A model generated the notes under the pieces. It ran no database searches, had not been told where the DNA came from, and saw only the letters and a program-made list of their open reading frames with translations. A DNA stretch of 47,881 nucleotides, from the NCBI GenBank assembly GCA_004322275.1, contig SCTA01000025.1:1-47881 (forward strand). The letters run 5' to 3'. The stretch is from a bacterium (GTDB lineage Bacteria; Desulfobacterota; Deferrisomatia; Deferrisomatales; BM512). Positions 41,025-47,881 of the stretch are shown piece after piece; the stretch's first letter is position 1, and each line of letters starts with the position of its first letter. The translations under genes were made by a program, and so were the position numbers.

Positions 41025-42164
41025 ATGATAGTAATACTCAAAAACCAGCTCAAAAAGGGGTCGCCGGAATTAAAGCAGCTTGAAGGGGTCGCCGCCCGCT
41101 ACCCCGGACTCACCCTCAGCACCCACAACGTCAAGGGCGCGATAGAGACCATAAGCGAGGTCTACGTCTTCGGGCCGACCTTGCAGGTGCCCACCGCTCC
41201 CTTCGAGGAACTTCCCTTCGTCCAGAAGGTGGTGAGGGTGAGCTCGAAGTACAGGATTATCGGGAGCCACGAGGGGCAGGTGGACGCGGTGGGATTCGAG
41301 TACAAGGGCCTTAAGTTCCATCAGGATTCCTTCCACGTTTTCGCGGGCCTTTGCGCCGTCGATACCCGTCAGCACGTCGAGATGATGATGAAGGCGCTCC
41401 GGGACGCGGGTCTCGATACTACCCGCATGGGCGCCTACAAGCCCCGGACTTCGCCCTACGAGTTCCAGGGCCACGGCAAGGAGTGCCTCCCCTACGTCTT
41501 CGAGCTCGCCGGTAAATACAAGATAAAGGCGATAGCGATGGAGGTCACCCACGAATCCCAGCTGGAGGAGATAAGGGATGCTCTTCGCAGCGCGGGCGAC
41601 CCTACCGGGGTCATCGTCCAGATAGGGACCAGAAACGCCCAGAACTTCGAGCTTTTAAAGCACGTCGGAAGGCAGACGGAGTTTCCCGTCCTCTTCAAGC
41701 GCGGGATGGGGATAACCCTGGAGGAATCCCTCAACGCCTGCGAGTACATCGCCAGCAACGGCAATTCCCGCATCATCTTCTGCCTGCGCGGGATGAAGAC
41801 GAACCTGGGCGACCCGCACCGGAACCTCGTCGATTTCGCCCACGTCCCCGTGGTGAAAAGGCTGACCCGCCTGCCGGTCTGCATCGACCCTTCCCACTCG
41901 GTGGGCAAGAAGGTTCTGGCTCCCGACGGACTGCTGGACATCCAGCACGCGGGGGCGCAGGGCATAATCGCCGGGGCCAACATGCTCATCGTCGATTTCC
42001 ATCCCCGCCCCGAGGCCGCCCTCTGTGACGGCCCTCAGGCGCTTCTCCTGAAAGAGCTGGAGTTCTTCCTTGAGGACGTGAACATCTGCCGCGACGCCTA
42101 CGAAAAGCGCAAGACGGCCGCCTCCCGCTTCGCCCGGTCTTCGGGCAAGTGCGAGTGCAAGTAA
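41025..42164 (+). CDS. aroF: 3-deoxy-7-phosphoheptulonate (DAHP) synthase, type I-beta with N-terminal regulatory domain
   Basis: 379 aa from the ATG at 41025, behind AAAAGGAGAAAAG. Residues 1-70 form the ferredoxin-like regulatory domain of type I-beta enzymes (MIVILKNQLKKG start). The catalytic barrel has AYKPRTSPYEFQGHG (near residue 142), CLRGMKT and CIDPSHSVGKK. It condenses PEP with erythrose-4-phosphate, the first step to chorismate. In relatives the N-terminal domain binds Tyr or Phe for feedback inhibition, so this gene seems controlled both by attenuation and by allostery. The symbol is the one commonly used for the family. Confidence 0.93.
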   Translation: MIVILKNQLKKGSPELKQLEGVAARYPGLTLSTHNVKGAIETISEVYVFGPTLQVPTAPFEELPFVQKVVRVSSKYRIIGSHEGQVDAVGFEYKGLKFHQDSFHVFAGLCAVDTRQHVEMMMKALRDAGLDTTRMGAYKPRTSPYEFQGHGKECLPYVFELAGKYKIKAIAMEVTHESQLEEIRDALRSAGDPTGVIVQIGTRNAQNFELLKHVGRQTEFPVLFKRGMGITLEESLNACEYIASNGNSRIIFCLRGMKTNLGDPHRNLVDFAHVPVVKRLTRLPVCIDPSHSVGKKVLAPDGLLDIQHAGAQGIIAGANMLIVDFHPRPEAALCDGPQALLLKELEFFLEDVNICRDAYEKRKTAASRFARSSGKCECK

Positions 42165-42183
42165 GAATCAAAGCAGCGAAAAG

Positions 42184-42214
42184 GCCGGGGCAAAGGCTGC
42201 CCCGGCTTCTTTTC
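42184..42214 (+). terminator. Intrinsic terminator after DAHP synthase
   Basis: GCCGGGGCA (42184-42192) and TGCCCCGGC (42198-42206) form a perfect 9-bp stem, followed by TTCTTTT. It lies 19 bases past the stop codon. Confidence 0.85.
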
Positions 42215-42308
42215 GCCGTTTCCGGCAAAAATAATGGGGGGTGGGAAGTCCGCGCGTGCGGTAGTATAAGGGGAACGTAAATTTCACTCCGTCTTTTTGG
42301 AGGATGAA

Positions 42309-42860
42309 ATGTTTTCCATCGTGCGCCGCAAGCTGCTCATCGAAAAAGAATTCCAGATCAAGTTCATATTAAAAGTTCTGGCGGTTATAGTCGTCGGAAC
42401 CGCCCTCACCGGAATTTTTCTCTACAAATTCGGAAATTACCAGTTCGACAGGACCTACTACCTCGCCCACCAGGATGTGCGCGAGAGCTGGGAGGTCTTC
42501 TGGGAGGCGGTTCTCGGCGCTTCGCTCGCCTCGATGGCCCTCGTCACGGCCCCTATAATCTTTTTCACCCTTTACGAGAGCCACCGGATAGTCGGCCCCC
42601 TTTACCGGGTGCGCGTCAACCTCGACAAGATCAGCGGCGGAGACCTCACGCTCGAAACGAAGCTCCGCAAGGACGACGAGTTTCTGGTCTTTAACGACGT
42701 AATGAACAACCTCACCCATTCCCTCCGGGACAAGGTGGCCGGGATACGGGAGGCGAAGGAGGCGCTCGGGAAGGAGCTGGAGGAGGGTGAAACCGACAGG
42801 GCCCGCCTCCGGGAACGTCTGAACGCCCTCGATGAGAAGATCTCCGCCTTCCGCATCTGA
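42309..42860 (+). CDS. HAMP-domain-like inner-membrane protein
   Basis: 183 aa from the ATG at 42309, which has GGAGG five bases upstream (the TTG at 42297 overlaps that site and is unlikely). Two membrane spans (about residues 19-41 and 67-93) flank a short periplasmic loop. They are followed by a HAMP-like helix pair (YRVRVNLDKISGGDLTLETKLRKDDEF) and a C-terminal coiled coil (EALGKELEEGETDRARLRER). It looks like a sensor stripped of its output domain. It ends one base before the 11-haem cytochrome start, so the genes are probably coupled. Confidence 0.8.
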   Translation: MFSIVRRKLLIEKEFQIKFILKVLAVIVVGTALTGIFLYKFGNYQFDRTYYLAHQDVRESWEVFWEAVLGASLASMALVTAPIIFFTLYESHRIVGPLYRVRVNLDKISGGDLTLETKLRKDDEFLVFNDVMNNLTHSLRDKVAGIREAKEALGKELEEGETDRARLRERLNALDEKISAFRI

Positions 42861-42861
42861 A

Positions 42862-44364
42862 ATGCGCACAGTCGTTCTCGCCCTCGCGGCCCTCATCCTT
42901 CTTTGCTCCCCGGCGCTCGCCAAGGACCCGCACGAGCGGCTTCGCGACCCGGAGTACTGCAAGGAATGCCACGTAACAAAGGAGGGGAGCGGCGCGCCCG
43001 CAAAACCTGTCTCCCTGAACGCCGACGTGATAAGTCTCTGCCTCAAATGTCACGACCGGAAGATGGTCTTCGGAACCCATCCCGTCGAGATACGCCCCGA
43101 GATGAAGCTCCCGGAGGGAATCCACCTCTCGGAAGAGGGGGCGATGACCTGCGCCACCTGCCACGATCCCCACATGGAAAGCGAAAGCGAGACGCCCTAC
43201 GTCGCCGAGCCTTTTTTTCTTCGGCTCAGGAACTTTTTCACCGCCGGGGAAAAGCACCGGACCTACTTTTTGCGCCTTCCCAACGACGAAGGGCAGCTTT
43301 GCAAGCTCTGCCACGACATGAAAACCCTCGGCTCGCGCTCCCCCCTCTGGGAGGTGCTGCGTTTCGAGGAATTCATCGGCTCGAAGAGCTGCGAGGGTTG
43401 TCACGCGGATATCTACGGCGAGTGGAAAAAGACCCCCCATGCGCGGATGGTGAGGGACGCGCGCGAAGAGCCTTCGGCGGTCGCCGGCGACTTCTCCAAA
43501 AATCCCCCCCTCCCGCTGAAGGAGGTTTCTCTGGTCCTCGGAAGCCATTGGAAGCAGCAGTACGTCGAAGAAACGGACGGGGAGCTTTACGTCAAGGGCA
43601 AGGGGTGGAACATGAAGGCGGGGGGGTGGGAGACGATGGCCTGGGAGGACAAGCCCTGGAGCCTCTCCTGTCAGGGTTGCCACACCACCGGCTTCGTTAT
43701 GGAGGAAAAGCCGAAGTACGTTGAAGCGGGGATAGGTTGCGAGGCTTGCCACGGCCCCGGCAGGAGCCACGCCGGGAGCGGCGGAAGCTCCCCGATAGTG
43801 AACCCCGCCCGCCTCACCGCTGAGCGCAGGGAGATGATATGCCAGGCGTGCCACACCACCGGCCACGACGTGAGCGGCCAGTTCCAGTTTCCCCTCGGCT
43901 ATCTTCCGGGGCAGGATCTCTCCTTCTACTTCAAGGGGCTGATGCCCAAATCCGGCCAGTCCGACGACACCTTTTACGGCGACGGCAGCTATGAAGACCG
44001 CCGGAGACAGTACGAGTGGTGGAAGACCACGGTGCTGGAGGCGAGGGGAGTGGCGTGCAGCGCCTGCAACGATTTTCGGTCGAGGGGGAAAAAAGAGGTA
44101 AAGCCCCTGATGTCCATCCCCGAGTACTGCCAGAGCTGCCACAGGGATTTTCCCGGCAAGACCGCCGTGCACAAAAAGCACCGGATGGCGTCCACCGGTT
44201 GCACCTCCTGCCACATGGCGAGGGTGGCGAAATCCACCGGAGGGTACTCCGTTCACGACCATAAGTTCCTCTTTTTGACCCCGCCGGGAAGTAAGATAGA
44301 AAAACCGTCGGAAACCTGCGATAATTGCCACAAGGTCTCGCCCGCTACTTCGGGCGTGCGATAG
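42862..44364 (+). CDS. Exported multihaem c-type cytochrome (11 CXXCH)
   Basis: 500 aa with a signal peptide (VVLALAALILLCSPALA). Eleven haem motifs: CKECH, CLKCH, CATCH, CKLCH, CEGCH, CQGCH, CEACH, CQACH, CQSCH, CTSCH, CDNCH. A twelfth CxxC (CSACN) lacks His. The central region is paralogous to the 7-haem cytochrome at 32394: GEWKKTPH...VRDAREEPSAVAGDFS, LGSHWKQQYVEE, FQFPLGYLPG. The N-terminal four-haem part is extra and resembles decahaem/doubled CXXCH modules. It is likely an electron conduit in the periplasm or outer membrane. Confidence 0.9.
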   Translation: MRTVVLALAALILLCSPALAKDPHERLRDPEYCKECHVTKEGSGAPAKPVSLNADVISLCLKCHDRKMVFGTHPVEIRPEMKLPEGIHLSEEGAMTCATCHDPHMESESETPYVAEPFFLRLRNFFTAGEKHRTYFLRLPNDEGQLCKLCHDMKTLGSRSPLWEVLRFEEFIGSKSCEGCHADIYGEWKKTPHARMVRDAREEPSAVAGDFSKNPPLPLKEVSLVLGSHWKQQYVEETDGELYVKGKGWNMKAGGWETMAWEDKPWSLSCQGCHTTGFVMEEKPKYVEAGIGCEACHGPGRSHAGSGGSSPIVNPARLTAERREMICQACHTTGHDVSGQFQFPLGYLPGQDLSFYFKGLMPKSGQSDDTFYGDGSYEDRRRQYEWWKTTVLEARGVACSACNDFRSRGKKEVKPLMSIPEYCQSCHRDFPGKTAVHKKHRMASTGCTSCHMARVAKSTGGYSVHDHKFLFLTPPGSKIEKPSETCDNCHKVSPATSGVR

Positions 44365-44376
44365 ATGGAGGGAAAA

Positions 44377-44913
44377 ATGAAAAAGAATTTCCGCTTCGCG
44401 CTGGTGCTGCTCTTCCTGACCCTCTTGCTCCCGTCCGCCTCTCTTGCCCTCTGCATCGGGACCGGGCAGCAGATGCCCGAATTCTGGGCTTACGACCTCG
44501 AAGGCAAAAAGGTCAGCATCAACGACTACAGGGGCAAGGTGGTCATGCTCGCATTCTGGGCCTCCTGGTGCCCGAGGTGCATGGACGAGCTTGCCTACCT
44601 GCAGAAGAACTTCGCCGGGGCCAACGGGGATCTGGTCGTTCTGGCCGTGAACCAGGAGACCAAGATGCTTTCCCCCCAGCACGTCGAAAAGCTGAAGGTG
44701 GAAGTCAAGCAGATGGGGCTGACCTTCCCCATCATCCTCGACAAGGATTTCGACGCCTACAAAAAGCTCTGCATAGCCGCCCTGCCGACCAGCATAGTCA
44801 TCGACCGGGACGGAAAGGTTATTTACGCCGCGACCACCTATTACACCGATACGGCGAATTCCCTGAAAGAGACCCTGAAGTCGCTCGGAATCTCCACCGA
44901 TCAGGGCAAATAA
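44377..44913 (+). CDS. TlpA-like thiol-disulfide oxidoreductase (CPRC)
   Basis: 178 aa from the ATG at 44377. The ATG at 44365 is less likely because the GGAGGG ribosome-binding site lies between the two. A signal peptide (FALVLLFLTLLLPSASLA) precedes a thioredoxin fold of the AhpC/TSA-Redoxin type with the active site FWASWCPRCMDEL (near residue 68) and the cis-Pro in IAALPTSIVIDRDG. Such proteins keep apocytochrome haem-binding cysteines reduced. Being directly downstream of a multihaem cytochrome, it probably assists maturation. Confidence 0.88.
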   Translation: MKKNFRFALVLLFLTLLLPSASLALCIGTGQQMPEFWAYDLEGKKVSINDYRGKVVMLAFWASWCPRCMDELAYLQKNFAGANGDLVVLAVNQETKMLSPQHVEKLKVEVKQMGLTFPIILDKDFDAYKKLCIAALPTSIVIDRDGKVIYAATTYYTDTANSLKETLKSLGISTDQGK

Positions 44914-44921
44914 GGATGACG

Positions 44922-45443
44922 ATGAGCCCAAGGGCGTCTTTTCGCCTCGCTGCTGCGGTCTTTTTGGCCGCCTGCCTACTCTTGTCGGGGTTTCCCGCCC
45001 GGGCAGCCGACTATCCCAAAACCCTCCCGGAGATACGGCTCAGCGACTGGGACGGGAAGGAATACGTAATCACAAGAAACGGTGACGGGGGAAACGTCCT
45101 CATATTTTTCTGGTCGGTCTTTTGCCCGAACTGCAAGGAAGTGATGCCGAAGCTTGCGAAATACGCCTCCTCGGAGGCGTCGCGGGGAACGAAGTTCTAC
45201 GCGGTAAACGTTGACGGCGAAAATTTCAAGAACGCTGTAAAGGCTTTTCTCGACGATGTCAGGCCCGGGTACACCGTGGTCCTCGACCGCTTCGAGAAGG
45301 GGGCGATGGTAGCGGCGGATCCGCTTAACGTCGCGAAAACCCCGACGCTCTATCTTGTGACCTCAACCGGCAAGGTTATACTGCGACAGGAGATATCTAT
45401 AGACCTCGACCGTTTTGAGAAGGCGAATTCGGCAAAAAAATAA
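44922..45443 (+). CDS. TlpA-like thioredoxin-fold protein (CPNC)
   Basis: 173 aa from the ATG at 44922; the ATG at 44916 abuts the AAGG site and is less well spaced. A signal peptide (LAAAVFLAACLLLSGFPARA) precedes a thioredoxin domain with FFWSVFCPNCKEVM (near residue 63) and the cis-Pro in VAKTPTLYLVTSTG. It overlaps nothing but begins 8 bases after the preceding TlpA-like gene. Two different active-site dipeptides (PR and PN) suggest distinct redox potentials or partners, such as one reductant and one relay. Confidence 0.85.
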   Translation: MSPRASFRLAAAVFLAACLLLSGFPARAADYPKTLPEIRLSDWDGKEYVITRNGDGGNVLIFFWSVFCPNCKEVMPKLAKYASSEASRGTKFYAVNVDGENFKNAVKAFLDDVRPGYTVVLDRFEKGAMVAADPLNVAKTPTLYLVTSTGKVILRQEISIDLDRFEKANSAKK

Positions 45444-45617
45444 GTTAATTTTTTCTCAAATACGGTCGATAAGTTAATCAAGAGGAAACGTCAGGCGAAA
45501 TCGAATTTTCGGCAGTTACTCGATGTAAAAGACTTAACCTCGCCCGGCGCGGTTGAAAATCTGCTCAATGTGTGGAATAGTTATAGAGTGGGTTTACAGC
45601 AGGCACCGGACGGAAAC

Positions 45618-45980
45618 ATGGAAGACACAGCCGTGAAAAGAAGATTTCAAAGAATCAAGACTCAGGCGAGGGTCAGAATGTCGGCGCCGATAACCGGCGG
45701 CGTGCCGGACAGCGCGGAGGTTCGCGAACTCGGCCTCGGAGGTTGCCTCGTCTCCACCCCGATGAAGATAGGGGTCGGAAGAATGGTGATGCTCTACCTC
45801 GACCTCGAAGGGGATGAAGTGAGCGCGGTGGCCAAGATTCTCTACGAATACACCAACGAAGAAGGCTCCTTTAACTGCGGAGCGGAATTTCTCGATGTCG
45901 AGGAGGCCGATTTCGCCAGACTCTCGATCTACATCAACGACCGCATCTCCGACTATTCCAGGGAAAGATACACCTGCTGA
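45618..45980 (+). CDS. PilZ-domain protein
   Basis: 120 aa from the ATG at 45618, which follows ACCGGACGGAAAC; a GTG start at 45570 would add 16 residues. PilZ features: RRFQR (the RxxxR c-di-GMP motif, near residue 9), VRELGLGGCLVST (position of the D/NxSxxG motif, here E-L-G-L-G-G, so the serine is missing), then MVMLYLDLEGDEVSAVAKILYEY and NCGAEFLDVEE. It may bind c-di-GMP weakly or not at all. It stands alone, with 174 bases of non-coding DNA upstream in which I see nothing else. Confidence 0.82.
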   Translation: MEDTAVKRRFQRIKTQARVRMSAPITGGVPDSAEVRELGLGGCLVSTPMKIGVGRMVMLYLDLEGDEVSAVAKILYEYTNEEGSFNCGAEFLDVEEADFARLSIYINDRISDYSRERYTC

Positions 45981-46022
45981 CGACAAACTTCGTCTTTTCT
46001 CGGGTTTACTTCGTCAGGCTTC

Positions 46023-47057
46023 CTACTCGATCCGCAATAATCCCTCGCCCGCCATTACCCTTCCTATAACCGCGCTCTCGGGAAATTCTCCGCCGATCTC
46101 TTCCAGAACCCTTTTCGCGCCCTCTTCGGGTATCGCTATAAGAAGACCGCCGGAGGTCTGCGGGTCGCAGGCGAAAAGGCTGGTCTCGGCGGAGTCGCAC
46201 CTTTCGTTGACGATCTTTTTGGCGTAGGAAGAGAGGTTCGCGTAAGCCCCGGCGGGCACGAGCCCCGCCTGCCAGGCCTCTTTCGCGCCCGGCAGCATGG
46301 GAACTTTCTCCCAGTTTATGAGGATGTCTACGGAACTCTCTCGGCAGATGCCGAGGGCATGGCCCGCGAGGCCGAAACCCGTCACGTCGGTGGCGGCGGT
46401 CGCGCCGTGGCGCGCCATCGACTCGGAGGGGAGGCGGTTCAGCCGCGCCATCGAGAGCGCCATCTTTTCGGCGTGTTCGGGCTTCGCGAGACCTCCCTTT
46501 ACGGCGGTGGCGACCATCCCCGCGCCGAGCGGCTTGGTCAGAACGAGAAGGTCGCCGGGTCTTGCGCCCCGGTTGGTGAAGAGTTTCTCGGGGTTTATCG
46601 TGCCGGTGACGGAGAGGCCGAAGAAGAGCTCCCGGCTCTCCACGGTGTGGCCGCCGACGAGGGCGGCCCCGGCTTCGAGAATTTTTTCCAGCGCTCCCGC
46701 CAGAATCGCCGAGATATCCTCTTTTTCCACGTCGCAGGCGGGAAAACACAGGATGTTCATCGCCGTGAGCGGTTTTCCGCCCATCGCGTAGACATCGGAA
46801 AGGGAGTTGGCGGCGGCTATCTTACCGAAGAGAAAAGGGTCGTCCACCACGGGGGAAATGAAGTCGAGAGTCTGCACGAGGGCGGTCTTTTCGTCCAGAA
46901 GGTAGACCCCGGCGTCGTCGCCGGTGGAAAGCCCCACCAGCACCCTTTCATTCGCCGGGACTTTAAGCCCCGAAAGAACTCCGGCCAGAACCTCCGGCCC
47001 GATTTTCGCTCCTCAGCCCGAGGCGCGAGAGAGAGAAGTAAGTCTTTTCTTCTCCAT
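46023..47057 (-). CDS. selD: Selenophosphate synthase, itself a selenoprotein (Sec at UGA 47013-47015)
   Basis: 344 residues if the in-frame TGA is read as selenocysteine. The ATG at 47057 follows AAAGGG. The first residues are MEKKRLTSLSRASG-U-GAKIGPEVL, where other SelD have ASGCGCK or SGUGxK, so U15 is the catalytic Cys/Sec. Downstream motifs: GDDAGVY (ATP/Mg), TLDFISPVVDDPFLFGKIAAANSLSDVYAMGG (in pieces), and GGHTVES. It makes selenophosphate from selenide and ATP. A stop-terminated caller would begin at the GTG at 46943 and lose the active site. It lies 9 bases after yedF. Confidence 0.93.
46983..46999 (-). promoter_or_regulatory. SECIS-like hairpin in selD mRNA
   Basis: On the minus strand, 13 bases after the UGA, GGCCGGA pairs with TCTGGCC (7 bp, one G.U) around the loop GGU. 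Bacterial SECIS elements are hairpins with a G-U-containing apical loop about 16-25 bases past the UGA, recognised by SelB. The spacing and loop fit. Confidence 0.75.
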
Positions 47058-47066
47058 TTTTCCCTT

Positions 47067-47654
47067 TCAGGAGATGGTGGTAACCCGGTAGCCGCCGGTC
47101 ATGGTTTCGATGGTGTCGAAGATGTTGGTCACCTTCCCCGTCTTCAGAGCTTCTTTTTTGCCGAAGAAATCGAGGCAGGTGCCGCAACTCAGTATCTCGA
47201 CCCCCAGTTTCTCAAGGGCACAAAGCTCTTCGAGAACCGGCGAGCCTTCCGTGGTAAGCCGGACCGAGGAATTAAGGAAGATCAGCTTCGCCGGGAGTAC
47301 TGTGGCCTTGGGCAGCGCCCCGAAAAAAGCGCGCATGAGTATAGCGCCCAGCTCCGGGTTTTCCCCGAGGGTGTCGGACAAAAAGAGAATCGCGCTTTTC
47401 GCCGGCTCCATCGTCGCGGGCTGTTCCGGGGTTTCGCAGGTCAAACCCTTTACGATGGTGATCTCGTAAGCCTCCCCGTGTTCCTTCGCGTTCACGTAGC
47501 AGCCGAGGTTCGCCGCGAAGCGCGAGACGTTTTCCTTCGCGGCGAGGTCATCCACCAGCACCGTGAAAACCCCCATCCCCGCGCTCTCCAGCAGTTCCTT
47601 CGTCTTTATTACCGGCTCCGGGCAGGGGAGCCCCCTCAGGTCCAGGATTCCCAT
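47067..47654 (-). CDS. yedF: YedF-type sulfurtransferase-like selenium metabolism protein
   Basis: 195 aa from the ATG at 47654, behind CCGGAGAAAAATTC; the longer open frame upstream has no such site. The N-terminal TusA/SirA domain has MGILDLRGLPCPEPVIKTK with the active CPxP cysteine. The C-terminal DsrE-like domain carries SCGTCLDFFGKK (near residue 155). This two-domain form occurs with selD and the selenocysteine machinery, and is thought to deliver selenium or sulfur. The gap to selD is 9 bases, so they form an operon. Confidence 0.92.
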   Translation of the reverse strand: MGILDLRGLPCPEPVIKTKELLESAGMGVFTVLVDDLAAKENVSRFAANLGCYVNAKEHGEAYEITIVKGLTCETPEQPATMEPAKSAILFLSDTLGENPELGAILMRAFFGALPKATVLPAKLIFLNSSVRLTTEGSPVLEELCALEKLGVEILSCGTCLDFFGKKEALKTGKVTNIFDTIETMTGGYRVTTIS

Positions 47655-47714
47655 GAATTTTTCTCCGGGTTTGTTGTACCTTCTTTTTATACCACAAAAG
47701 CCCTCGGAATGCAG

Positions 47715-47748
47715 GGTGCCGTTAGCCGCAAAAGCGGCGTAACGCACC
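47715..47748. repeat. GTGCGTTA REP-like palindrome, imperfect
   Basis: GGTGCCGTTAGCCGC-AAAA-GCGGCGTAACGCACC: a near-perfect hairpin with the same GGTGCGTTA/TAACGCACC ends as the pair at 35952-36028. It lies upstream of yedF. Confidence 0.6.
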
Positions 47749-47791
47749 ACCCCGCCTTCCCCGTCATTCTCGCGCGAAGCGCTAATGGGAT

Positions 47792-47870
47792 GGTCGCCCC
47801 TTTCCTGAACGGCATCTAAGTGCCAAAGTGGTAGATGTGCATCAACCACTTGAAAGAGAAAGGGGCGACC
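47792..47870. repeat. Nested inverted repeat at the window edge
   Basis: Outer arms GGTCGCCCCTTTC (47792-47804) and GAAAGGGGCGACC (47858-47870) are perfect 13-bp complements. Inside is a hairpin AAGTGGT-a-GATG-tg-CATC-a-ACCACTT (47826-47851, 11 pairs). It could be an insertion-sequence end, an operator or a structured repeat. The window stops 11 bases later, just after a possible ATG (GGGATGAAGGT), so I cannot tell which. Confidence 0.55.
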
Positions 47871-47881
47871 GGGATGAAGGT

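Overview
The window is a ~48 kb, mostly GC-rich piece of a Gram-negative bacterial chromosome. The best fit is a deltaproteobacterium (Desulfobacterota/Desulfuromonadales-like). The reasons are two multihaem c-type cytochromes with linked TlpA-like thioredoxins, a PilZ protein, a paralogue of the GspE/PilB ATPases, a selenium operon whose selD itself needs selenocysteine, and a PyrR-headed pyrimidine operon. The lineage is inferred from gene content, not from a phylogeny.

Layout. 1-12.3 kb: the conserved translation/transcription block tuf(end)-rpmG-tRNA-Trp-secE-nusG-rplK-rplA-rplJ-rplL-rpoB-rpoC, with an L10 leader before rplJ, stacked hairpins between rplL and rpoB, and a strong terminator after rpoC. 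12.4-21.2 kb: a pyrimidine operon pyrR-pyrB-pyrC-carA-[unknown 134-aa gene]-carB-pyrK. It has a clear sigma70-type promoter, a 22-codon leader ORF and an intrinsic terminator just before pyrR. 21.2-22.85 kb: an AT-richer accessory pocket (orphan HigA-like antitoxin and a small membrane protein) lying between two structured repeats. 22.85-31.9 kb, minus strand: an M1-M28-PDZ fusion peptidase with a TPR lipoprotein/secreted partner, a rhomboid protease, a hybrid histidine kinase with a degenerate receiver, and a TolB-like propeller protein. 31.9-35.4 kb: a small membrane protein, a 7-haem cytochrome, a frameshifted crcB/fluC remnant, and a TerC-family protein. 35.4-37.7 kb: a repeat-rich pocket with an AT-rich DUF4238 gene. 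37.7-40.4 kb: a GspE/PilB-like protein that has lost its Walker motifs, and a ferritin-like/DUF3795 protein. 40.7-42.2 kb: a type I-beta DAHP synthase behind an aromatic-residue-rich leader peptide and terminator. 42.3-45.4 kb: a HAMP-like membrane protein, an 11-haem cytochrome and two TlpA-like proteins, probably one operon. 45.6-47.7 kb: a PilZ protein, then selD and yedF on the minus strand.

The most distinctive signals are: (1) two families of intergenic repeats (called R1, ~250-300 bp, and R2, ~55-120 bp) in which core sequences are conserved while terminal or internal arms differ from copy to copy yet stay self-complementary; (2) an in-frame UGA with a SECIS-like hairpin at the catalytic position of SelD; (3) an attenuator before DAHP synthase with a Phe/Tyr/Trp-rich leader peptide and a mutually exclusive antiterminator; and (4) a pseudo-ATPase of the type II secretion/type IV pilus family. 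No CRISPR array, integrase or complete insertion sequence was recognised.
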